Source: Maniola hyperantus (Eukaryota; Arthropoda; Insecta; Lepidoptera; Nymphalidae). From it: a stretch of DNA of 64,000 bases. The stretch is from positions 6,373,852-6,437,851 of the forward strand of contig NC_048545.1 of the NCBI RefSeq assembly GCF_902806685.2, read 5' to 3'. Both the position numbers and the translations under genes were made by a program. This document shows, piece by piece, positions 22,290 to 32,914 of the stretch. The notes under the pieces are model-generated. The model searched no databases. It worked only from the letters and a program-made list of their open reading frames with translations, and was not told the origin of the DNA. Within the stretch, counting starts at the first letter, position 1, and every line of letters begins with the position of its first letter.

Positions 22290-23430
22290 ACCTATATGAA
22301 TACAGCTAAGTAGGTAAGTACCTCCTCTACTCAAGATTTTGAATTGAAACGTTTACCAAGTTCTAATAATCCAAAGGTGACCGCAATTCGCAGTGTCCCC
22401 ACAAAATGGCGTCGAAACCGCACACTGTCATCCGTCGCATTTATAACATTTATCAAAGACTGTCTGTCATAAAAAAGGCACACTCTCACTGAGCGACTCA
22501 CGGGCTGTTCAAGTATGATTACTGTAAATCATCATAAATCAATCCCGCAGTTACCCGCACTATATCTAATTGCGCTAGATCTCGAGACGATAAATCATAT
22601 AGATAATTCTGCGGGTAGGTACAAGTTTCCATTTTATAATAACGGCTTTATCGTAAAAGTCTGAAAATTCAGAGATTAATGGTGCGATGTAATTTAGAGT
22701 ATGAAGTAGAAAAATAAGCTGTAGGTAAGTATATTGCGGGGAAATATTTTTTCATCTTTGACGTTGACTCTACTTGAATTTTTAAATCCGATACCTAGAT
22801 AACGTGACATCACTACTTGATATAAATTATATTATAGTCCGGTCAATATTGGCGTTCCCAACATTCATACCAATATTTAGAGTAAAAATTTGTACGCCAA
22901 ATACTCTTTGCATTTTCAAAATATAAATGAATGTCAAAGTAAAGTTGCCTTAGCATATTTGTAAGTAGGTAAGGTATCTATCTATAAGCTAAGTAACAAC
23001 CTAGGTATCTGTATTCTAACCGCTAATAAATCATTAGGTAGGTACCTACCTACAGTTTTAATGACTATAGAACCTTTAGCTTAAGGTATATCTAAAGCTA
23101 TTAGGTAGGTAGGTATAATAGGTAAGTACCTACATGTTAATATAACCATGCGACTGCTTCGTTGAATAGATAAATATAATGAAAATTTTATTTCCATACA
23201 CCTTAGAGGTCAAGTTAAAACTTCGATTAGTAATGATTAAATTATTTAAATGACATGTCGGTGAATGTACTATTTTTAAATTCAAAGAAGTAACTACTAA
23301 TTTTATTAGCTAATCAAAAGCACAATGGCAATTAGAGAGCTAAACGTTCTTTGAAATAGTATTTGGACCAAACATGAATCAATACTACTATTTATTACCA
23401 AAATTTTAAAAGCTATGTAAGTAAAACTCA
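22290..23430. other. Unassigned stretch
   Basis: 22370-22620 is repeat-free. 22980-23150 is rich in GGTA/CCTA runs. No exon or RNA gene was found. Confidence 0.45.
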
Positions 23431-23436
23431 CTAAGC

Positions 23437-23504
23437 TATCTCACACAAACTTTTCTTGTCCTTTCAATGTTTATAGGTAAACATTGAAAGGTTTGTGTGA
23501 GATA
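23437..23504. repeat. Strong 27-bp hairpin with one bulge
   Basis: TATCTCACACAAAC (23437-23450) pairs perfectly with 23491-23504, and CTTTCAATGTTTA (23461-23473) pairs perfectly with 23478-23490. The terminal loop is TAGG. The only irregularity is a 10-nt one-sided bulge at 23451-23460. The size is compatible with a small MITE remnant or a small-RNA precursor; nothing shows that it is transcribed. Confidence 0.7.
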
Positions 23505-23519
23505 AATATTTATAATTAA

Positions 23520-23700
23520 CTAGCTGATCCGCTCGTATTATATACTTAATAGGTATGTAGGTATAGGTAGGTACATATCTTATGTTACTTCTGGATGAAA
23601 TAGTTTTCTAATTATTAAAATCGGTTCAGTAGTTTCAGAGTTACATTCGAGAGAGTCGATTACAAATAAACAAACCAATCTTTCTTTTTTATACAATAGG
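23520..23700 (+). repeat. Dispersed repeat R3 copy
   Basis: Starts with CTAGCTGATCCGCTCG, has 'AAAATCGGTTCAGTAGTTTC' and 'ACAAATAAACAAACCAATCT', and ends TTTTATACAATAGG. It matches the order seen at 2226-2376 and 24061-24405. A GGTA tract interrupts it near 23555. Confidence 0.6.
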
Positions 23701-23724
23701 TAGGTACCTATAGATATTAAAAAT

Positions 23725-24055
23725 AATCCATACTAATATAATAAATTCGAAAGTGTGTCTGTCTGTCTGCTAGCTTTTCACGGCCCACCAGTTAAACCGA
23801 TTTTGATGAAATTTGGTACTGAATTATCTTACATCCCAGGGAATGACATAGGAATAGAAAAATCAAGGAGTTCACACGGGCTTTATAAAGGCCCATCCGT
23901 TTAACCAATTTATATGAAATTTGGTATAGAGGTAGCTTGCATCTCGGAAATTGACATAAGTAGGCAACTTTTATCCCGGAAAACAATAGAGTTCCACGGG
24001 ATTTTTAAAAACCTAAATTCACGCGGATGAAGTCGCGGGCATCCTCCAGTATTAT
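23725..24055 (-). repeat. Dispersed repeat R2 copy, partly duplicated
   Basis: Minus-strand order: 'CGCGACTTCATCCGCGTGAA', 'AAAAATCCCGTGGAACTCTA', 'GATGCAAGCTACCTCTATAC', then a second pass through the same motifs and GCTAGCAGACAGACAGACAC. The doubling of the middle section suggests an internal tandem duplication. Confidence 0.7.
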
Positions 24056-24060
24056 ATAAA

Positions 24061-24405
24061 TTACTAGCGACCCGCTCCGGCTTCGCACGAGTAGCTTATC
24101 AAAATTTTCATAAGGTTCTCTAATTTTTTTAAATAAAATATAATGTTACTTAGCAATAATGTAGGTATCTCTACCTTTCTACTGGTGAAAGAATTTTGAA
24201 AATTCGGTTCAGTAGTTCCAGAGATTACTTCTTACAAACAAACTTACAAACTCACTGGCAGCAAGCGAACCGTGGCCTAGCGGTCATGGCGTCAGGCGCG
24301 AACCCAGAAGACGTAGGTTCGAATCCTGCGGTTCCACAATTTTTGTATTTAAAATTATCTACAAACTTACAAACTTTGCCTCTTTATAATATTAGTATTA
24401 GGTGG
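24061..24405 (+). repeat. Dispersed repeat R3 copy interrupted by SINE-C
   Basis: Begins 'CTAGCGACCCGCTCCGGCTT', continues 'AATTCGGTTCAGTAGTTCCA' and ACAAACTTACAAACT, is split by the SINE at 24253-24360, and resumes with 'TTTGCCTCTTTATAATATTA'. The break is exact, because the 15-bp target duplication restores the repeat when the SINE is removed. Confidence 0.75.
24253..24360 (+). mobile_element. SINE-C, short tRNA-derived SINE with 15-bp target duplication
   Basis: A compact tRNA-like unit (starting GAACCGTGGCCTAGCGGTCA) has B box GGTTCGAATCC and an acceptor-like end GCGGTTCCA that pairs with GAACCG. An A/T-rich tail of about 28 nt follows. ACAAACTTACAAACT flanks it at 24238-24252 and 24361-24375. 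The anticodon arm lacks the conserved T33 and the unit is followed by a tail within a duplication, so it is a SINE and not a tRNA gene. A sister copy is at 31738-31838. Confidence 0.85.
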
Positions 24406-24419
24406 ATATAGTATAGATT

Positions 24420-26140
24420 TAATTAAACATTAAAGTCTTATAATTACCGAGATTACCGTTACTTGGAGTTCATTTCACGCCCTTCAAAAAGTTCCACCCG
24501 CCCTAGGTATGTCGATTTCGTACGTAGGCATCAGGTAGGTAGGTACCTACTTAAGTTTCAAAAGAGCCTGCTGATAAATAATATTTTTAGAAATAGAATT
24601 GGATTTTTTATTCATTGCCTATCAAGTTTCTCGACAAACTTGGATAGGTAGGTACGAGACCACTCATATTAGATTGATTGGATCTACTTACTTCATAAAT
24701 AATAATTTGTAGCTTAGCTTCAACTAGAACTTGCCCGCCTCGCTTCTTACATCCAGGAGCCAAGAGCTTTGGATAAATTATCTTCTGGAAAAGCAGTATT
24801 TTATTGATTTAATTCCACAATATAACCTACCTAAAGGTGGCATAACGTTTCCCAAGGCTCAAATCAATTCCGTAAGGAAATACGTTCTTGAACTGTAAAT
24901 AAGTCTGGCATTTTAAGAACCTCGCCTAGTATTTTACGTGCATTGGCAAATACTTACGTACAATGCGACAATAAACCCTTTAAATTCCCGAACGTAGCAA
25001 ACTAAGGTTGGCGGCTATCGTAAACTAGGCTTTATGACTTTTGCAGAATGGTCCAATTTCGGTCAAAGCAAAGACTCTACATGAGCTTGCACCGGCTCTA
25101 CGCCAGCAATGGCGACTCACGATTTGAAAACAGATTTATGATCGGCCACGATAACGGGCTTGCGATAAAAATTTTGCCATTCCAAGAAGCACGTATTATA
25201 CCTGCCTGAGTAACAACCTACCCAGACAAAAAGAAGAAAATAACTTTAATGCAAACGTGTTCACGAAGTTCGTTTCAGTATCATCTGCACGAATATTAGT
25301 CGTGAAAATCGAACAATCATTAATTGCTCTTTCAGTCACGATAGAAAGTGCCTATTTATACCTGTATAGTTACCTACCTACTTGTAGGTAGGAGTTTGTG
25401 TCATTAATAATAAGTAATATGAAGTATGAACAGGTTTTCAGAAGAGTTTTAGATAAAATTATACCTAATAGGCTAGATTTTTGTAGCACCTGAAAAGGTA
25501 TGCCTGCCCAAAGTCTACCGACCCACCTACCCCTATGTAGGTACTTTTTATAACGGAAAATCAAAGTTCCCAGGGAATCAGCTAGTAATTTCATAAATGA
25601 TACCTAAAAATATCTAATTATTTTATTATTTCACTTACAGTACCTAAACATTAAATTAATATCTTCTTAATTAGGTGCTTCCATGATATCTAGCAGTCCA
25701 ATCTAAAATCAGAATATTGCATAGATATCTACGCCCAATCGCTAGCGAGCTGATAATATTTTCACGGACTCTATTTATCACCCGTAAGCTCCGCTTCTAA
25801 TAATTTACCAAAGATTTAATTAAATCAAATACTTCTACGGAATTTCGGGAAATAATTAACTACTTAATATAGAATATGGAATACAAAGCAGAGAGAGAGA
25901 TTTAATATATTAAATAATCTACTATTTAATAACTAACAAGTATGAGTAATACTTACTTGGATGCTGTTAATCTTGTAAAAACTGACGAACCGTAACAACT
26001 GATGCATTACTGTGATAACATATTCCTTTGCACTCAAAATCGTCTCTTTAACAAACTCTACCGATAAAATGTAAAAAAGATTCTGCGAAGAAAATCTATT
26101 TCATTGTCTATTGGGGTATAATAAGCACTAAAGGGTTTTT
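24420..26140. other. Unassigned stretch, no gene found
   Basis: 24720-25200 is repeat-free. GGTA runs occur at 24535, 24645 and 25375. A minus-strand donor-like CATCCAA|GTAAGTATT at about 25958 lies downstream, in minus-strand sense, of the GC-rich island at 26150 and might end a non-coding first exon. Otherwise no signals. Confidence 0.35.
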
Positions 26141-26144
26141 ATGT

Positions 26145-26275
26145 TCAAACCCGCGGCCATCTTTATCCGGCGTGCGTACGCGCCTGCGTCGCGCGAACAG
26201 CGCGAAATTACAGCACTAGAGGCCGCGCGGGCACCACCGACGTCGTGTATAAAAATAAAATAAACTTAAAACAAC
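26145..26275. promoter_or_regulatory. CpG-rich promoter-like island
   Basis: The stretch is dense in CpG ('TACGCGCCTGCGTCGCGCGA', 'GGCCGCGCGGGCACCACCGA') in AT-rich DNA. On the plus strand a CRE-like GACGTC lies just before TATAAAAATA (26248-26257). On the minus strand AAAGATGGCCGCGG resembles a YY1-type site near a start. Direction is therefore ambiguous and no coding exon was found nearby. Confidence 0.4.
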
Positions 26276-26279
26276 GTCA

Positions 26280-26755
26280 TATTGTGCACGTGTGTGTGAG
26301 CCGGTATTTATTTATAGGCTAGTAGCTATGTAAATGTAACGAACACCCAGCTCCAGAACAGTGTTTCTTGTGGTTTGCATAACGTCTTAATTCTATCGAA
26401 CAATCCGGTAGGTATTTGACAACTCAGTCAAATCAGTAACTTTTCATCAAACGTTAAAACGCACGCTCAGTATGCGAGCTTCTATGAAATAATGGTATGT
26501 GATGTCACAATAATTTTACGTGCTTTTTAGTTTAATCGATAATTTAAAATGGTCATCACACATGAAACTAACAAAGGACGTGGATTTTACTAATTTATTT
26601 TATTTAATAATTACTGAGAAATAATTTATTTATTTATTTTTGCTATACCTAGGCAAATACCCAATTCAACTATTGCCTTACTTATACCTACCATCTAATT
26701 CTCATTGAGAAGGGTCATGCCCCTTTTCCAATATCTAGTCACATCACAAACGTAC
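26280..26755. other. Unassigned stretch
   Basis: Includes 'GTGCACGTGTGTGTGAGCCG' directly after the promoter-like island and an AT-rich segment with TTTATTTATTTATTTT near 26625. No gene was identified. Confidence 0.4.
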
Positions 26756-26759
26756 TTAA

Positions 26760-26925
26760 TGGTAACAAACTTCTCAGAATGAGAAGTGTTTAGGCCATAA
26801 CCCACTACTCTGGTCAAGCGTAGGTTGACAGACTTTACAGACCTTTATTATAGAGGACTCTCAGGCATACTTACAGCTTTCCCAAAGCTATCCTCACGAC
26901 GTTTTTCTTTACCGATAAGGCAAGT
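26760..26925 (-). mobile_element. SINE-B tail and body fragment
   Basis: Contains 'CTCAGAATGAGAAGTGTTTA', 'CACTACTCTGGTCAAGCGTA', 'GGACTCTCAGGCATACTTAC' and 'TCCTCACGACGTTTTTCTTT', in the order of the minus-strand SINE-B. The tRNA head is missing on the right. The copy is diverged. Confidence 0.65.
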
Positions 26926-26929
26926 GATA

Positions 26930-28540
26930 TGTACCTAATAGCTTATAACGAACATAACTTTGAAAAATTAAAGGTAGGAATAGAAATAGATAGCTATGTA
27001 ACTATTTGGTGTAGTTTCAAGATTTCTTGGAAAATGCCTTCAAAGTTTTTCCTGTGCCAATTGCAACTTAATTTGTACACGAAATCACATCAACAGTTCG
27101 CCAACCTTAATAAAAATGATCACAAAGCGGATAAAATATACCTACCTAATATTATAATATCGAGTAAATTAAAGTAAGTAAGCTTGTATCAGACAGGCGG
27201 GGAATTAAGCTGAGCCAGATATTGCGGGTGATATTCGAGCTCAGGCGACCGGTCGTCGACCTGCCGCCCCACGCCTTGACTTTCAGGGCTGCCGTTTCCA
27301 CATACTTATTCATGAAATTTTTACATAAATGGATAGTAATAGTGGCAGTAATAAGCTTTAACGAAATTGTTCGAATATACCTAGTAATGCCACAAGAATG
27401 TCAAGGTAGATCATGAAGATCATAGGTATATGAAGTTTTTAAATCAAGTATATTTTTACTAAGATTAAGTATGGAGGAAGTACTTAAGTATTAAGGAATG
27501 CAAATATTACATTACTGTCTCAAAAATGGTTTAAGGCCTAGACCATTTCTGAGAGAGCATTAAGAAAATTTAACCTGGGTTCTAGGCTCAAGAAAGTTCA
27601 ACCTACTACTTAGAAAAACTTGCAAGCGTCTAATAATTTCCAAAGTAAGTAGGTATAGGTACGTACCTGTCTAATTTTTTCAATTTTGGTAAGGGAACCG
27701 CTTTGAATAAAAAACCTTTCAAATTGAAAGTAATATGATTTATTATTGCTTTAGAAAAATGTAGTAAAATTAATGACCATGACTTCCTACCTACCTCTAC
27801 CTACACAACTTGTCCATCCATACCAAACATAGACAATTTTATCTAGCTAAGTAAAATGAGTAGGTAGTCATCGCGCCAACCCTATGAATATAACACGTTG
27901 CGTCCGCTTTTTAATTTTACATCGCAGCTGACAGACGCCTGTATAAACATACCCTTAACCGCACAGTAGGTAGGTAGATAACTAAAATATTAATGTTGGA
28001 GGATACCTACCAAAAATCTGATTGGATATTTTTGTTCACATAATTATACAAACGTCTTAATCATGGATATTATTGCCGCATAAAAATCTTTGTTGACATG
28101 AAATTTGCATTGGAATTTTATAATTACTTTCCTGTTAGGTACCAAACATAATAATATTGTGGGACTAGGGACTGTATGTATCATAATATGGGGCCAATTT
28201 TATCAGCTAATAGAGACCGCCCGGCCCGCAGGTTCGCTCGGAAAAAATATGAAATCTCTGTTTCCTTTTCCTTAGTCCTAGTAAGTAATACATTTTAGAG
28301 ACAAAAATTTTACTTTAGGCAAATTATTGTTATAGGTATGGACGGATTTATGTTTAGGTATAATTTCTTTTATATGTGGCAAAACTGAGTCATTGTTCTG
28401 TTTTTCTTTTGAAAATTAGTTTAGATAGAATTAAAAGAAAAATTGGGAGACGTAAAATAGGTTAGGTTACGTTAAAATAGCAATAGGTACATAACTTTTT
28501 TCTAATTAAGTATTATTAATTATTAAATATCTAAAATTAA
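26930..28540. other. Unassigned stretch
   Basis: 27185-27300 contains an isolated GC-rich block with the palindromic word GCGACCGGTCGTCGACC. Frames at 26929-27177 and 27222-27416 have no domain or splice context. GGTA runs occur near 27650 and 27790. Confidence 0.4.
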
Positions 28541-28542
28541 CC

Positions 28543-28712
28543 AGCTTATATGCTCGCGACTTCATCCGCGTGGACTACACAAATTTCAAACCTCTATTTT
28601 ACCCCCTTAGCTACCCTATATATCTGCAAGCCAAATTTCAGCCCGATCCGTCCAGTGGTTTGAGCTGTGACAATAGATCAGTCAGTCAGCCACCTTTTCC
28701 TTTTATATCCTA
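28543..28712 (-). repeat. Dispersed repeat R1 copy
   Basis: Minus-strand R1: 'GCTTATATGCTCGCGACTTC', ATCCGCGTGGACTACACAAA, 'GCCAAATTTCAGCCCGATCC', 'AGATCAGTCAGTCAGCCACC', ending CCTTTTATATCC. Confidence 0.75.
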
Positions 28713-28714
28713 TA

Positions 28715-29460
28715 GGTATTTAAAATAAAAGAAGGTGAGGGTTCTGCCACCAAAGCTTTATCTATGGTAGAAATCGCTATGAAAAAACAAATTCATTACC
28801 GATTTACTAGAAATATTTTGATGACTCTATAAAAATTTACCTACATCTTCATAGCAACAGGTAAGCAACAGGTAGGACATTATTAAATAGATTAAAAACA
28901 CGATAACAATTTGACAGCTTTAATTGTCAGGGTTTTGACTTTCGAGCCCAAAGGGTGCCAAACGAGGCCTTATTAGATAGGTAGGCCTTTGCTATGTTCA
29001 AATACAAAAAATCTAAAGTTTCCTCCGTAGTAAGTAGTAGGTCGGTAGGTATACCTACTTAATCGCTTCTAGCAAATTGGGTACCTATTTGACTATATCA
29101 AAAATAAATTATTTCTCAGTGATTATTAAATAGAATCCAAAATCCTCCAAAATACATCTTCCAAAATACTTAAGTACGTAAAATTCGCGTCCTTTGTTAC
29201 TTTTAAGCGTAATAACCATTTTAAATTATTGATTAAACTAAAAAGGTCGTCATTATGATGAGACGTCACATTCCAGTGTTTCATAGAATCTCGCATAGGT
29301 AGGTAAGTACTACAGGTACTAAGCGCGCGTTTTGACGTTCGAGGAAAGTCACTGATTTGACTAGTTATACCGTATTAAAGTTTTGAAATACTTAATAAAA
29401 ACTTAACTTTTATTTAGGTAGGTAAAATTTAAATTTTTTAAGGTTTTAAAGAAATATTTT
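28715..29460. other. Unassigned stretch
   Basis: Mostly AT-rich unique DNA with GGTA runs at 29040 and 29295. Nothing assignable. Confidence 0.45.
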
Positions 29461-29475
29461 TTTTATATTAGGTAC

Positions 29476-29644
29476 ATTATAAATACTATCTGTCCCGGCT
29501 TACTCACGTGTGTAGTCGACGTTAGCCCGACTAGTTTCGAACCCATCCGGGGTCCTTTTTCAAGGGAGTCCGTCCGCGCACGCGCCGCGGTTTTGACTGC
29601 GGGACGCACGTGCCGCTGCCCGTAGAGCCCGTTGTGAGGGTGAG
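29476..29644 (-). mobile_element. GC-rich retroposon fragment flanked by ATATTAGGTAC
   Basis: ATATTAGGTAC occurs at 29465-29475 and 29645-29655, consistent with a target duplication. The insert contains 'CTTACTCACGTGTGTAGTCG', 'CGAACCCATCCGGGGTCCTT' and 'CGCGCACGCGCCGCGGTTTT'. On the minus strand it ends ...CACGTGAGTAAGCCGGGAC, a word I know from lepidopteran LINE ends. GGTAC words are so common here that the duplication could partly be chance. Confidence 0.5.
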
Positions 29645-29689
29645 ATATTAGGTACCTAATATTTCTATTCATATGATGTTTTTGTATCC

Positions 29690-29935
29690 GAGCCCTATAT
29701 CCGCATAGAGCCTACCTTACAAAATTCAAGTTAGTAAGTAATAATTAAAACTTTCCCTTACAAGCATGCTCTATTTTACCACCCTTAAGGAGGGATTTTC
29801 CAAAATAACGTATACAGGCTTTTATTATTTATAGAGAACCTACCTTTTTAAATTTCACGTTTGTAGGTACGCTTTATACTTAGTTCCTGAGATTTCGTGA
29901 TTACTTAGTCAGTCAGTGAGTGAGTGAGTGGTAGG
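29690..29935 (-). repeat. Dispersed repeat R5 copy
   Basis: Minus-strand order: (CACT)n 'CACTCACTCACTGACTGACT', AATCACGAAATCTCAGGAAC, CAAACGTGAAATTT, 'GGTAGGTTCTCTATAAATAA', CCACCCTTAAGG. It is the counterpart of 54190-54520. Confidence 0.65.
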
Positions 29936-30182
29936 TACGTATTTCACTTTTATAATAAGTATAGGTACTTATAGATTATTATTTAACATTATGTATAGGT
30001 GGTATAATATACTAATCCTTCCAAATACGGAACCCTCGATACGCAAGTCTGACATGCACTTCGCCAAGTATCTTTCTCCTACCCAACAAATAAGTTTGTA
30101 TCTAATAGCAAAAACTTTTCTGATTATTTCTAATCCAAGTTTAGGTTTTTGTTTTGTGCATGCCGATATTTTATAAATGGTA

Positions 30183-30467
30183 CCCGTAGTACAAGATTTT
30201 ACGTCTCACCAAACCAAACCAAATTCGAGAGTCGAAATACTTCCGCGTTACAGTAAACAGGATCTTAAATACCTTGTTTTAAAGCTCAAGTTTGTCTACA
30301 CTTCTACAGCCAGCGCTCCAAGCGGAAACATTGCGAAATTAAAATCAGTGGCATTGAATATTTGACTTCAATTCAAGGCTGTTTAGGTCCATTTTACTGT
30401 AACGCGGAAGCATTTCGACTCTCGAATTTGGTTTCGTTTGGTGAGACGTAAAATCTTGTACTACGGG
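30183..30467. mobile_element. TA-flanked MITE with about 76-bp near-identical TIRs
   Basis: A 285-bp element is flanked by TA (30181-30182, 30468-30469). The arms begin CCCGTAGTACAAGATTTTAC and stay complementary for about 76 bp (30183-30258 against 30392-30467) with only two or three mismatches, so it is probably young. The loop is about 133 nt, with no recognisable protein. TA duplication suggests Tc1/mariner-type mobilisation. The frame on the plus strand is not a gene. Confidence 0.85.
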
Positions 30468-30474
30468 TAGGTAC

Positions 30475-31735
30475 TGATTGTTTTGCTTTTTTTGGATTGT
30501 CTTGATTATTATTTTAATAATTTATATATACTAGGTATATAACTGATACCTACTCATAAAATAAAAGCTTCCCAATCCTAGGTGGTCCAAACTGTTTTCT
30601 CTTATCAAGAAAAAAATATTGCCTACTACAATAAATGAAATTACCTATATGTCTCTATAATTCTCTAGTTATTATCATTATGGTCAATAATCTAATATCT
30701 AATAGGTAGGTACCTATTATGATCCTTAAAGGACTTAAAATAAGTCTGAAAATATACCTACCTAGGTACCTACTAACGGTTGAATGTAATAGGTAAATTA
30801 AAAATAACTTAGACCTAAGTACCTTCCTAAAACGGGAAAATATACCTAGGTACCTACCTACCTAGTAGTTTTATTAGTTCGATGGATGTCCCATTTTTCA
30901 AAACATTATATTTGGTAGCTCTACTTGTAAGTCGACCCTTGTTTAATAAAATATCTACATCTATGTATCTGTGTTAGCTGGTGTTCCCCTTCAAGAAAGC
31001 CATCCCCCGCCCCTCGAAAACAATAAATATGTCACTGGAAGATATTACAAGACGCTAAGACGTCTTCGTCCTCCGTAAATTATTACTCTGCAACTTTCCC
31101 GATGAGTTCTGTTTCGTACTAAATAACTTTGTACTTTTTATGGCTGTGTAGGATTAGGCGCAGTTCCTTCGTGTTTATTTATATCTGGGAGTTTCTCTTG
31201 TTAGTTTGATTTGGTCATAATATAATACCTAGGTATATCTACGCAAATACGAGTACCTAGGTACTTAGTTCTAAGTCTATTTCGATTAACCCATTTCAGC
31301 CCGTTTTAGGGTTAGTTAGGTTTAACCCTTTAAGGGTTTAATTTTCACCTCCTATAAAATATATTCAAAAAATTGTTAGGTAGCTTATTTAAAAAAATAT
31401 CACCTAGGTACCTTAACAAATTGTAAAAAATAAGTATTGTTCCAAGCTACGGAACTCTTTGACAGTGACGAAGTCTGTGGTAGGTACCTACTTTCAATAC
31501 AAATTCACAATAAACAGTTTGTGCATCCCCACGACGCGACGTAGGGATGAAGAAGCACTTAGGTACCTAAATCCAAAAAAATTGGTCTCAATGCTGCAGC
31601 TAGATCTTACGGAGTTCCGAAAGCCACTCTTCTGCTGTTGTTAAGTATTTACCTACGTGAAAAGTTAAGCTTTGTTATGCCGCAAAATTGCACTGAGTGA
31701 ACATACTTACGTAGGTAGGAACTTATACAAATTTC
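30475..31735. other. Unassigned GGTA-rich stretch
   Basis: Many GGTACCTA and CCTAGG words occur (30700-30860, 31225-31270, 31390-31500). 30960-31160 is comparatively unique. No gene was found. Confidence 0.45.
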
Positions 31736-31737
31736 GT

Positions 31738-31838
31738 CACCGGCAGTAGGTAAGCAAAACCGTGACCTAGCGATTAAGGCGTTGGGCGCGAACCCAGAAG
31801 ACGCAGGTTCGAATCCTGGCGGTTCCGCAATTTTAGAT
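31738..31838 (+). mobile_element. SINE-C copy 2
   Basis: Same tRNA-like unit as 24253-24360: 'AACCGTGACCTAGCGATTAA', GGGCGCGAACCCAGAAGACG, B box GGTTCGAATCC and closing GGCGGTTCCGCA. The two copies differ at several positions, so they are independent insertions. The flanking GGTA tracts hide any target duplication. Confidence 0.78.
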
Positions 31839-31849
31839 AGGTAGGTATG

Positions 31850-32195
31850 AACCTATTAAAAATTATTTGGTATTTAGCTTCTATACTAGGTACTTAAGTA
31901 AAGGTATCTACTCGTCTGTACTTACCCAGATATTTGTGAACAAGAGTAAGATAAGTAATAGGTAGGTAGGTATGTAGGTATAGGCAGATATCAAATTAGG
32001 TTAAAAGGCAATGTTTCCACATCATTACAATGTAGCAAATGATAGCGGCTGACTTCACAAGCAGCAGTTATCTGTCAACCAAACATTAAAGAGAAAGCTC
32101 TGTATTTTAGACCGAGGGAAAAACACTTAAAAACACATTGTTGTCCGCGCCTTACAAAGCAAACAAAACCTGCAAAAAAAATCAGGAAAAAGCGC
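31850..32195. other. Unassigned stretch
   Basis: GGTA runs at 31955-31985. A minus-strand acceptor-like CTTTAATGTTTGGTTGACAG at about 32075 has no confirmed exon behind it. Confidence 0.35.
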
Positions 32196-32204
32196 CGGAG
32201 GAAA

Positions 32205-32430
32205 ACAACGTCTATAAAAAGAAATAGCAGAGTTGGCGGGAGTGCGGCTTGCTCAGCGCGACGCCATTGGCCGCCTCCCCGCCCCCTCCCCGAGTCCCCG
32301 ACCCACACGCTCGACCGTAACTCACTCTTCACTTGTTTTTACTGCCGCCATTTTGTGACGTTCGCCTCGTCCAAACCGGTACGGCGCGTTAGGGCGTCTC
32401 TCCACTACACTACGTCGAGGCAAGGTAACG
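32205..32430. promoter_or_regulatory. CpG-rich promoter-like island
   Basis: On the minus strand a GC box (GGGGGCGGGG) and a CCAAT box (GCGGCCAATGGC) lie upstream of a TATA-like CTTTTTATAGACG. On the plus strand GCCGCCATTTTGTGACG (YY1-like) is followed by a donor-like GGCAAG|GTAACG at 32424. It may be a bidirectional promoter. TCTCCACTA (about 32400) and TAGTGGAGA (about 32527) are also inverted, so part of it might instead be a MITE. Confidence 0.35.
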
Positions 32431-32434
32431 ACCG

Positions 32435-32910
32435 CCAAGCGTGAGAGAGGGACAGAGCTATTCACTGTATCACTCTAACACACAGTTCAGACGTCTTTTC
32501 TTGTACCAATGCTGCTAATATCGTTTAGTGGAGAACGGACTTTAGCCAGCGTGACAAGTTTTTACGTGGTTTATCGTAAGAATGTCAGCATTGCTTGAAA
32601 AGCTGAAACTTTCAGAACTCTTTGTGTCGCAACCTTGCAGTAGGTAGGTACTTTATACTTTATAGTTTCTGATTTTTTCTTTCGTTTCTTTTAAAACAGC
32701 ACATTTATATTAATGATTTATCATAGGTAGGTACCTACTTAGGTAAATTTTGTAAGTACCTACTTAAATAATAAAAAGCTCTAAATACATTTACAGGTGT
32801 GTACCTAGTAGGCAGGGACGTGTGCTCAAAGCGGCCATAGGAGGCAAAGCGGTCACTCTTCATTTTTCGGTTATTTGAAATGATGATTTAATGATAAATA
32901 ATGATATGCT
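32435..32910. other. Unassigned stretch
   Basis: Unique sequence to 32640, then GGTA-rich AT sequence to 32830. No exon was identified. Confidence 0.4.
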
Positions 32911-32914
32911 AAAA

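Noticed and set aside
24268..24345. Possible functional tRNA gene
   Set aside because: A and B boxes and an acceptor-like closure exist, but the anticodon loop is irregular, a tail follows, and a 15-bp target duplication flanks it. It is a SINE.
31755..31830. Possible functional tRNA gene
   Set aside because: It is a second copy of the same SINE-C unit with A/T tail; its sequence differs from 24253-24360 as expected of decayed repeats.
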